DNA from: Diphasiastrum complanatum
Lineage: Eukaryota > Streptophyta > Lycopodiopsida > Lycopodiales > Lycopodiaceae
DNA: 64,000 nt
Reading direction: 5' to 3'
Assembly: GCA_029204225.1 (NCBI GenBank)
Contig: CM055096.1
Coordinates: 71,734,849 to 71,798,848 of the forward strand
Within the stretch, counting starts at the first letter, position 1; the number at the start of each line of letters is the position of its first letter. The position numbers were made by a program, and so were the translations under genes. The notes under the pieces were generated by a model, which saw only the letters and a program-made list of their open reading frames with translations, was not told where the DNA came from and made no database searches. Shown here piece by piece: positions 1 through 11,500 of this stretch.

Positions 1-779
1 CATAACTTCAATTCATAGTACCCACGGTGCTCAGAACCGTGGGGTGAACCGTGGTAAGTTCATCATAATTAATTAATGTTTTGGCCTCATTTGATTAAAA
101 TTGAACTTTGAAAAAAAATTAATTAATTAATTAAATGGTTCACCAACCTTCTGGCCAAATTTTTTTGAGAACCGTACGGTTCTCAGAACCTCGGTGAACG
201 GTCCACAGTTCATTAATTCTATGCTTCAATTGTTCCTCGATTGATGCCTGTGATAAGGCTTTCTGGTGGAGTAAGTGCTTAGTGCATTGCAAAACACTGA
301 ACTGGCTATTCACAGACCCATCCTTAGTCTAAATTAACTGATTCTTAATCAGCGTGTCGAGTATACAAAAAACTAGCAGCCAAACAGACTTACGTTGCAT
401 ATGTGTGGGGTACCAGGAATCTCATCATTGCTGGCAGTTTTCTTTTGGCCTGGGAAAAAGTAAACTTTAAGTATAGACCCCTTCCCCAAGACAGCGCCAT
501 TACGATGCTTTATAGTTGCTTCTATTTCAGCATCTCCCTTGTTAGAATCGATGAAGCTCCGAATCTCTATTTCCTAAAGCAAAACAACTGAGTCAGTTTC
601 ACATAAACAGCCAAAAACGTTGTCAAGTTTTCAGCCACGCTATATTGCACTTATGATACAAGAGATGATCCTGCTACGACATGATATGTACCAATCAGCT
701 CATCAGCCACATCTGCTTGAACAGTTTTTTATGAGTTTTGTAGGAAGCTCTCAGGTTTTTATGGATTATGATAACCTAC
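1..779. other. Paladin intron sequence with palindromic, MITE-like segment
   Basis: This is intron (or beyond) on the 3' side of paladin exon 13. No exon of the third paladin repeat was found here. Positions 167-184 form a perfect 18-bp palindrome, GAGAACCGTACGGTTCTC. A GGT-CTCAGAACC...GGTGAAC block occurs at about 30-55 and again at about 179-205, with TTAATTAA-rich DNA between. This resembles a small miniature inverted-repeat element, but no target duplication was confirmed. Confidence 0.3.
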
Positions 780-2535
780 TGGTATTGCAAACACTTGTGC
801 CGGTCTTAACCGCATGCTGTGTCTCATCTGTCTAACTTCCGGCCGCTGATGAAGCCACACTTTGAATGGCATGCCAGAAGATCGAGAATGACAGTACCCA
901 TCAAATGCCTCACTTGCAAGATAACAGGAGAAAGCGATAAGCATAAAGTAGCGTTCTAGATATTCCACACCACGATTGAGAGCTGCCCTCCTGACATGTC
1001 CTTCAAGGTTCTGCTGGTTGAAAACCCTCCTGTATTGGAGGACAGCCTGACGTAGGTTTTGCATTGCTGCACAGCGATCAATGACTGAATCCAGAGCTCC
1101 TCTGGCTTCAACAGCGTTTTCTAGCAAACGAGTAACCTTTCGTACAATTGGAATGTCATCCATCACAAAAGAAGATGCAGATTTTTGTCGTTCAGTTCTT
1201 GATGATTCATCTTTTTTTCTACAATGAGAATCTGTTTCACCAGTCTCCTCTCCACTGCTAGACCCACTATCAGGTTCCAGATTTTTATCAACAGCTGGCG
1301 GCATCTTTAAGGGTCTTCCATATTCACAGCGAAGCTTTACAAGGCAAGCTATGACTGTGCCTGTTGTTGTACGTCCTCGTCCCATCTTCAAGAATGCAAA
1401 ATTGTGCGCATCACACGTGTTATGATTCTGAAAAGAAAACCAAGAATTTCTATGTCTGCCTGTTTTTCTTATGGCAATGCGGGTCTGTTTATATACCTAG
1501 ATGCTTAATATACCTGGCAGTTGAATACCAAAATGGTATTAATAGGTGCTGAAGTAATGTTCGAAGCAAGAATCCCAAAGTCAGAACTTTTGGGGGCCTT
1601 TCCATCAGTGATAGGAACGCGTCTATACTGGACATTAAAGCCCTCAGATTCCAAGCATTTGAATACTTCCAACGGTGTCTTCACCACTTTTGGGCTGATT
1701 GGCTCCCAAGCACCGAAGATTTGTCCACCTTCGGTTTCATGGTTCACCATAATAGCGTCATCATATCTCTCAGCCTCTCGTAAAACATCCACTTTTAGTC
1801 GTGCTTCCATTTGTTCCACTCTTTCTCTGTCTATCCCCTGCCAAAACAAGAATGAAAGAAACTGGCAAGCTTCGATCAATTTTTCCAGCTGCGGGACAGA
1901 AAACCTTAACCAATTTTTTAATTGACTCTTAACTTGCAGCTGTCTCAGCTTTGAAACAAAACTTTTGAGGATTCAGCACTCGCTTTACTTAATGAACAAC
2001 TTCCATGGAACACTCGAGCACTTTATCCCCTGACAAAGAAGTTATGAAATGGGGCTCACTGGTATAAATGATTTCTTGTACATTTGAAGAAGTGTTACTC
2101 ACCGTGTATTCAAGCATGTTCTTAAATGGTCGTTCAACCTCACGCAGCACAAAGGGTTTTCCATTTATGTAAATAACAGGTTCCTCACGCATGTTATGCC
2201 ACAACACTGGAGTCCCCCCTTGACTGTCACCAACTTTTCTTAATACAGTACGTATCCCATCTACTGTTGGATTAGCGACCCCATAAACAGGAAAGCCTGG
2301 TACTTTTCTGAAGTTTGGAGCTCCTTCTACAATCTCTGGAAGATTCAAATTCTGACAACTACGGCAATGATCACTTTTTAGAACAGTCTGCCTGCCAAGA
2401 ACTCTACCATTTCTGGAAGCGACAATCATTTCAATTTTACTTGGGCGTCCATCTCCAAATGGAGCTGTCTGTTTGATGAATCCTGGAGGAGTGTTTCCAT
2501 AACCTAAGGCACCCATTGGATCCCGTCTTAACAAC
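780..2535 (-). CDS. PALD1-like: Paladin-like exons 11-13 (second phosphatase module, start of third)
   Basis: Exon 11 (2535-2103) opens with the [14 protein letters not shown] block and carries the second [18 protein letters not shown] motif, [19 protein letters not shown] and [13 protein letters not shown]. Exon 12 (1837-1514) begins [15 protein letters not shown] and ends exactly at FNCQ. Exon 13 (1385-780) begins [15 protein letters not shown], so the CX5R catalytic-type loop of module 2 is split by an intron. In module 1 the loop lies within one exon. Exon 13 carries an acidic/serine-rich linker ([14 protein letters not shown]), the helical [11 protein letters not shown] and [15 protein letters not shown] block, and the opening of module 3. 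Its donor is CCA|GTAGGT. Confidence 0.88.
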
Positions 2536-5500
2536 CTGCAAATGACACATTGAGTGAGCCTTTGAAGGTTATTATTAGTACTCAAAAAGTGGGAATTCTT
2601 TCACTTTAGACCACTTTAGAGTTATAAAGTCAAAAGCTAACAAATGTGTCCCATCCATTCCAGTTCACGATCCAGCTACAGCCAATTTCATGCACACATC
2701 ACTATTTCAGACATATTGAACATCATTAGCCTTATCTTAAAAGGAGAATGTCTAAGCATGCATAGGAGACAATCATAAGTAGGGCTCCTCCCACAATGTG
2801 GCCCCTAAAATTTTAGCCTTTCAACTTTGTCAAAGAAGCAGCCATGCATCCAAAAATTAGCCAATAACTCAGCTGTGAAGTTGTCATATGACAAGATCAT
2901 ATCCAAAAACAATGTTAAAAAACACATAATACATGTTCGTCTGGCATGATTACTGTAACTACATTGTTAACCATCAACTAGAATTCAGAAGCTCTCTACC
3001 ATCCCTTTTTCACCTTAGTACTGCTGCTGCCATCAAATTTATCACGAAGCAATCTAGTTGTGAACTGTAATGATATTCCTGCCAATTAGACAAGTCACCT
3101 TCGCAGGATGCTATAAAGTTCTGGTCTTGCACTCATCCACTGCTGGAAGTCACCCAGCCCAGGCATTCTTCCGGCAAGGGCTAAATGGTCAGTGTGAATG
3201 TACACAGCAAAACAGATGAGAAAGTAGTACCGCTCCAGGTATTCTACAAACAATGACAAAGCTGCCTCACGCTTCTTTTCATCTGCTTGACGTTGAATGT
3301 TATTTCGATACACTGCTATTGCTTCTCGCAAGTTCTACAAAAAATTTCATTGGATTGACATGCTATCAGTTAGAAATCAATAGATACAACATGGGAAAAT
3401 CATGCTCTTAAAGTTGAGAAATTATTGGTTTAAGCTGTAGCTTCTAGTGTATAACTAGCACAACAAGAATTACAACTGAACCAAACTACTTCATAGAAGA
3501 ATGCCTAAAGCTTGGTGCTTCTTCTCCCCGATTAACATTTCATAAGGCTAGAAGATGTTCTTGTTACCTGCATGTCAGAGCATTTATCTATGACATTATC
3601 AACCTGCCGCTTTCCTTCAACACCACCCTGCCAACGAACAATAAACTCATTTTAGAGGAAGCTCTTTTAAGCGAGGCTCTCTTGGACCATTTGAAAGACA
3701 AAAGTCATGTGCATCAGATGTACATGCCATACTATTCGTTTATCAATTCTCATGGATTCGGGCTATATGCTAGATACCTCCAATGCACGAATAAGGCTCC
3801 GAACGACCGTATACTCCCCTCTTCGGAATGCCTCTTCGTTATCCGGGACCTCATAGTGCTCATCATCAGACTCATGCACTTGAGCTCTAGAGCTTATCCT
3901 TCTGAGACCTTCACGGCAGAGAAAATGTCTGAGGCACACCTTGCTTGGTGTCATTTGCAGTCTGGCCCAAAACTTGTAGAATGATTTTGAAAAGTGCTGG
4001 AGACCAAAACATCATCTCTACTATATGAAATTTCACTGTCTGGTGCTCTGATGTTGATGCAAATGGTTCTTAGAATTTATGGCGAGGACAAGTTATTGAG
4101 AGACTTACGTTTCAAAGAACAATGTAATCAGAAGAAAGTTTCTGTTGATATATCTGATTGGCAAGCTATTATGAAATAGAATACAACGATATGAAATGGT
4201 GCTGGCAAAGCAAATCCATAATGATATCAGGACATATGTGAAATTCCTTGCGGGAACAGAGGTAACAGGGAGAACTAGAAACTTATGGAAGATTCAGTAG
4301 CTAGTGTAAAGAATAAGAAAATCACTCCTTTCAGTGAGATCAAAAGTGATGCTTAGCTCAACATTGTGCAATTCCCAAAAAGGCTTGACAGAGGTAACAG
4401 GGAGAACTAGAAACTTATGGAATATTCAGTAGCTAGTGTAAAGAATAAGAAAACCACTCCTTTCAGTGAGATCAAAAGTGATGCTTAGCTCAACATTGTG
4501 CTTTCCAAATGCAATGACGATTTTCACCAAAACAAGTTAAATGCAAATGACTTTTACTTAAGTTTAAATAGGGTGTGCTATTTAATGGACACGGGACCAC
4601 GGTCCCACTCCTTACCAGGGGCAAGTGAACATTCCTTCCTTCCTCCCTCCGTCCCTCCCACCCTTCCCTTGGCAACTGGGATTAGCTCATGTTGGCATCG
4701 ATTCCTGCCAGCATCCATTGTGAATAGGATGCCACCTCCAATCATGTGTGAAGGTGGAAGACGCGACTTGAAATGGCCTCAACCAATCATTTTGGGCCTC
4801 TGTACTCACCTGGATCCTATGTGAAATTGCTTAAATAAATTATAATCCTATTGTTATATTGCTCATGTGCATATCTACCTTCTGTTTAGAAACTCTGCAA
4901 ACTCCTGAGCCCCCATGGAGGTTGTGGGACGCTTAACAACTAGCTAAGGGAAATCAGCAAAGCTCCCACTGCCCAGATTGCCACTAAATTTTGTATTCCT
5001 TTTACTTATAGTCTTCAAGACTTTTGGATACATTATGAGTGAATCATTTTGGCATATACAAAATCTTTATGTTCCTAAGCATTTTATCTTCACGTAAGGC
5101 CTTGCAAAAGAACAAAGACTGGGCTCACCATTGTGCTGGGTAACCAGGCTGTTCATGAAGATAAATTGTTTTATACAAACATTTCAAGAAGTATTCAGAG
5201 TTCAAAAGTATGCAAAGCAATAGCAGCTGTGTAAAAATCTAGTACCAATTCCCATTCGACCCTGGTGTATAAGAGTAGCAATGACCATGCCAGTTGTTGT
5301 ACGACCTCGTCCCATCTGACAATTGAACACAAAAGCTGTGCCTGCATCTGTTCGTGATATGCGTTGCACCTGTACCGAACAGTGAGAAATAAAATCAAAT
5401 ATTTACAAGACAACTTACTAATGAGTTTTAGAATCAAGAGGTATGGCTGATGTGTAGAAAAAATTGATGACCAAGTATAATAGACATATAATTTACCAGA

Positions 5501-8500
5501 AGATCAAAATCTCGCTCCTTTGGTGACTTCTCGTCTGTGATGGGTACCCTTTCATAATCAACGGGAAATCCCTCTCCTCGAAGACCCTCATAAGCCTACA
5601 GAGAGAAGAAAAATCATTTGTTGGTTCTCAATGCAGCACCATATTGGTAACTGTTTTCACAATAAGAGTTACACGAAACCTTTACCTGAACGTACGGGAG
5701 AATTATTACCTCAAGCGGTGTTTTGACTGAATCTTCATCAATTGGCTCCCATTGATCGATCATCTGTCCATCAGGAGTTTCGTCTGATACCATGAATTTG
5801 TTTGCATATCTGTTCAAAATGTGAGAATATGCTTAATATCTATAACCAGATTGAACTTTGCAGCGGACCACACAGGTTTCCTTTTTCAATCCATGATTCA
5901 TCTCAGAAAACACCTAGGACTTTCCGTGCTTTAGTGGTCATTCTATCTATTTCACAAGGATATAAAGTCCTATGGCAAGGTACCCAAACAATTTCAAAAT
6001 AGTTGCTCATCAAATGCGTTTGGTTAAATTTCCAGAGATTGGGCATACCGACTTGCTTCTCGCAACACGTCTTCTTTCAGTCGAGCTTCCATTTCTTCCA
6101 CTCTAGCTCTATTAATACCCTGTAGGAAAGAAAATACCATGAAGAAGCCTGTTTTTGTAGTGGATCCAAACGTCAGTACAAAGTGCTGAAAGATGGAAAT
6201 TCTAAATCGAGTACCCAATGCGATGATACATATATGAGTGAAGGACTGTCCTTGTGGATGGTGCTAGATGCATTGAAGGTTTGTAAGAGGAGAGATTATT
6301 GCAATATTAGCTCTAGCGAATCAAGAGCCTAGTGGGATATGACTACCTAGTATCTGTATGATAACTGGCGTCCCATGGCCTCGGCTCTCCCTAGTATACA
6401 TCTCCTGGCCTGATGATTAACCTCTCCAATCCGGCTCAAAGCATCAACGACACAATTTGACGTACCTCAACGGTACTTAATGTCGAAATCGAACTCTTGA
6501 ATGAGTTTCGACTAACGGGCCTTACGATCCCTAAGGTCCACAACATCACAAATAAACTTAAGGGATTTGATATCCATCATTACCACAAATTTAGATCCGT
6601 AAAAATAATGTCTCCAAATCTTTAATGTGTTGATGACATCAAAAAGTTCTTTCTCATAAGTAGAATATCTACTTTGAGATGGGTCCAACTTCTTGCTTTC
6701 AAAAGCCACTGGTCTACCATCTTGGTAAAGGACTGCACTCACCGCATAGTCACTAACATCCGTTTCCACCAGGAAAGGTTTGTAGGGTTGACTATGTGTA
6801 AGATAGGGGCGGTAGACACTAACATCTTCAAAGCTTCAAAGTTTTGATTCAATTCCTTGGTCCAAACAACAGGTGGACTGATTTTCGAACGCCTTCTAAC
6901 TTTCTTTTTATTACCCTTTTTAGTTTTACTTTCGGCTTTCTTCACTCCCTTAAGAAGGTTAGTTAAAGGTAATGCAATTAAGTCATAATCTTTAATTAAG
7001 CCTAAAAAAGATTGAATTTCGGTTATGGTTTTTAGGATAGGCCAATCACGAACTTTATCATAAATGGATTTCAAGACCTCGATTGGAAATGATATGTCCT
7101 AAATATTTGAGTTTTGTTTGAAACATCTCACACTTAGACTCCTTAGCATAGAGCTTTGTCTGCCTTAGAATATCTAAGACCGTACGCAAATGCGCTTCAT
7201 GCTCCTCTAGAGCCTTGTTCAATTTGTTTGGTAAATCTCTGGCGGGACTCGCGGGACGGTGTTATTTTATTAGAGTCTTCACCTTGCCCCATTTCCAGAT
7301 ACTATAAATGAGAATGTCGTCCAAAATTACCACTAGAAACTTTCCCAAATAAGGACAAAGAATATCGTTCATCATCTGTTGGAAAGTCGCTGGGGCATTA
7401 GTTAAACCAAATGGTAAAACAAAAAATTCGTGATGGCCATACCTAGAACAAAAACCGGTTTTGGAAACATTCCCCTCATAAATTCTAATTTGATGGTACC
7501 CTGATCTAAGGTCCAATTTGGTGAAATACATAGAACCATTCAATCGGCCCAATAGATCGTCCATCCGAGGTAAGGGATAACGGTTCTTAGTTTTGGTGTT
7601 GTGACGTGCTTAAGCAATTTGCCTTGTGTTTACTGTTTCCCATAGCTAAGTTTTTGAAGCGTTCATGGTTGATCTAGTATTGCAATTACGATACTCCAAA
7701 GCTAGGTCTTGTAATTCATCAATGGAGGGATCGTCAAGGAAGGTGAGGCTCTCCTTGAAGTGCAACAAGGCCTGGAGTGGGAACATTGGAAAGAGGCAAT
7801 GGGAGAAGAACTCTGGACTTACCACCTGAGAGAAAAGCTATCAAAAGAAAGTGGGCTTTTTGAAGTCGAGTACAAGGCATATGGAGACATTCAAAGGTAT
7901 AAAGCTTGGTGGTGGCCAAAAACTTGAACTTGGACCACAATGCTTGAGGCATGGAAATTGAACAAGTGGGATGTATAGACAACATTATTACATGGTAACT
8001 TGGAAGAAAAGTCTATATGATTGTATAAGTGAGCCTAGAGAGAGGCATTGCTGATCATAGTCTATATAGCAGGTGGTTGTCCTTCAATGGGCATTCCTTA
8101 GCCAAATGGCCGCCTTGCCGCAATTGAAGCATAAACCTTGTTTAAAGGTGTCCCTTATTGATGTCTTAGGCTTTTTCTTAATTTTCTTCCCCGACTTGGG
8201 TTTCTAGTAAGCCACGGCTTCAACTTCATCAAAAAACTTCTTGGATTTTTTTCGTGGTCGGAAAATTGCCGAACCTTTCTCTTGCCCCCGTTTCTTGGAA
8301 GCAGTTATGGACTCGGCTCATTACATTCGCGGCGTCCATTTACATTTACTTTACTTTATGCATAAGCAGGCCTTGGGCCCTTTTTTATTCACTAGTGACA
8401 CTTAGACTATATGGTTGGCCTTTGGCCTTATTATTCATTATTAGGCCATTTGGACATATTACTGGAGAGTAGGGGCCTTCTTGGAGGGCGCACTATTTTT

Positions 8501-11500
8501 CCTCCCAGTTGGGCCCTAGCCACCGGAAGCTTCCTTTTAGGGCTTCCTCTTGGCTATAAGTAGGGAAACTGTGTCATTTGTTATTCAGTTGATGATATTG
8601 ATCTCTCTCTTTAGTCTCCTTAATCTCTCTCTTTCCTGCTTTCTAGGGTTAAGTCTTGCTTATGTGCTGCTTTCGTAGCTTAAGTCTTGCTTATGTGATG
8701 CTTTCATAGCTTAGCTCTAGATCAGTTGTGGCTCTATTCGTAACTTGGTATCAGAGCACTTTCCTGATTGCTGAATTTCAGATCTGATTTTCTGATTGGG
8801 TGCCCATTTTCCTTGCTGATTTTTCTCTCTTTGCTGAGGGCTTTCAACAACATTCAGCACAGTTTGGAGGAGGACCAGCTCCTATCAAAGCATTTTCCTT
8901 GGCGGAGCTTTAGCAGATAGTTAGCGGAAGTACTTCCACTAAATTTGGCTGCCGGAAAAAAAAAAAAAATTTGGCAGATTATTTCCGGCGCCCAAGTTCC
9001 AACCCTCTATCACCCATTTCCAGCTTGTTTGCAGGCTCTCCAGTGCCCAATTCCCTCATCTCTTTCGTCCGTTCTTCCTTCCATTTTCAGCCCTCTTTTC
9101 ACTTTTGTTTGCAGGCTGTCCAGCCGCTTCATACTTGTCACTTTCGTCCGTTTTTGTCTCCGTTTGCAGCAATTTTTCACACCTTGTTTGCAGGCTGTCC
9201 ATCGCATAACCAAATTTCACGAAATTCCGACTCCGTTTGACACTCCAATTTGTCACTTGTCTGTTGGCTGTCCAGCGCATTTTTACAGCCTTCATTTTCA
9301 CTTTTTTTTCATTTGCTGATTGCTGTCCTTTCTTAGTTGTGATAATAGTGGTTTTAATAGACTAATTTGGGGTGACGACAAGAGTCCGCTCTCTCAAATT
9401 TTCGTCTATTCCTTCCACTATCATTATGGCACATTCACCTACCCCGAGTGAGACTACTCAAGAAACCTTATCCGATCAGTTTCGTCGCATGGATGAGACC
9501 CTTTCTGACCTCGTTCTTCGCTTCGATACCGTTATGACCGGCTTTGCTACTATGCAGTTACAGATTGATTCTTTACAGCCTCATGGTCTTGGTAAAGCTC
9601 CTGTTTTTCTTTCATTTGGGACTCCCCCTCCATTTGGATTTCCATCTTCCTCTGCTAGTCAGCCTGGTGGTGGACCGTTCATTTCACCTAACCCATCTCC
9701 TGGTTTCTTTTCACGTCCCCCACTTCCTGAGCCACACTTTGCTCGAGACTTTCGTGATAGGGTACAGCTTGCTACCTATTCGGGTTCCTCTGACGGGAAC
9801 TTATTAGAGAATTGGTTTGCTAAGCTTGACACATATTTTCAGATCTACCCTAAGACTGATCCTCAGAAGATCCAGTTGGCTGCTTTGCATTTAGATGGAC
9901 GCGCCGCCACGTGGTGGCGAGTTTATAGAGCTGATCCTGATCGGGAAGGGCTCCATATATGGCATACTTTTCGCCATGACCTCCGTCATGCTATGATTGA
10001 CCCTCAGTGGCTCGACCGCAACGTGATACATTCCGTGGTCTCACTCAGACCAGTGATCTTGCTTCTTATACAGATCAGTTTATGGAGCTTTCTTATCTTT
10101 TCACAGATCTACAGCCCACTGAGCTTATTTCTCGTTACATTGTTGGGCTTCGTGGTGCTTTACGTTATGATGTTTCTTCCTTCCGTCCTCCCACACTTGT
10201 TGAGGCGATGTCTCTTGCCAGTACTTTACAGCATAAGTACTCTGACACTCTTCCTTCCCGCTTCTCCCGACCCCATTCTTCTGCTTCATCTTTTCCCGCT
10301 GCGTCCACCCCTACACATGCCCCTTCTGTTCCAGCTCTCTCCGTTGTCCCTTCATCTCCTCGTCCTCCGACTCCTCGACCTACTTTTGTTCGACGTTACA
10401 CGTCTGCAGAGTTCGCTGACCTTCAGCAGCAGCGTCTTTGCTTTCGTTGTAAGAGTTCTGACCATTTTGCCCGTGATTGCCGTCAGCCTCTCCCTAGTAC
10501 TACTGCTGTTTTTTACCATGAGGGCACTACTCCAGATGATTCCGATATCTACATTCATATTTCTGATGAGCTTGACCTATCCTTTGAGCCTTCCACTAAT
10601 TTACTTCCTGCTACTTGCCATGCTCAGCTTGCCTATGCTACTTGGACAGGGCGTCCTGGTCCTCGCTCCATTCGGTTACATGTACGTATTATAGGTCGTG
10701 AGTATATTGCTTTAGTTCATACTGGCAGCACTCACTCTTTTATTAGCAGTTATATCACTAGTCGGATACGTGCTTCACCTGTTCCTGCTTCACAGCCTCT
10801 CACAATTGAGGTTGCCAGTTCCCATTCTTTTCCTAGTTCTCAGATGTTTCAGCGTTTACCATACCGCATTGGAGATTTTTCTGGACAGGCAGATCTTTAC
10901 ATTATTCCTATGGAGCGTTATGATCTTATCCTTGGTGTTGATTGGTTTGCATCTCTTGGAGCCGTTACACTGGACTTGACACAACAGACATTGACATTTG
11001 TACTTGATGCAGTTACACACTCACTTGTTGGCATTGATTCTCAGGGAGACTTCCAGTTGGTTACCGGGAAGCAGTTTATGCGTAGCCTGCCAAAGGCTGA
11101 CGATGCAGCTCTTCTTTCCATTCAGAGTACATCAGTTGCTGCTTCACTTTCACCATCCGTGGGTCCTCTTCCTCAGGTTGATGCTGCTTCGGATTTACAG
11201 GTTATTGCTGTGTGCCTTGCACCTATATGCCTTGATTCACAGATATCGTATTCAGTGGTCATTCCTGGTTTCATTGATATTGAGACCGTATACCTTGGTT
11301 GTATTTCTACTATTGCTTTTGCGCATACTTCAGATTGCCCTCCTGGTTCGGTGGTTGGTGCAGTATCTTTTTCATTGGTCTCTATATCTCCATCTCTCGA
11401 GTCTGTTATGGCCGATGTTCCTGCTGATTTCTATGGGGTTCTTCATGGGTCCACGTTTGATGGTTCCCTCGCTATTGGTGATCAAGTTGTATCTTCTTTC

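Noticed and set aside
6225-6415. Possible 3' LTR or integrase of element B
   Set aside because: No LTR pair and no integrase motif could be found, and the RNase H simply ends near 6415.
6415-8302. Element B taken as the missing 5' half of element E
   Set aside because: B carries its own RNase H (6780-6415) that duplicates and differs strongly from the RNase H of E (19786-20240), so they are different elements despite B gag adjoining the E leader at 13.6 kb.
9010-9301. Minus-strand Arg/Lys-rich frames in the D leader
   Set aside because: They arise from the repeated leader motif and have no start context or family resemblance.
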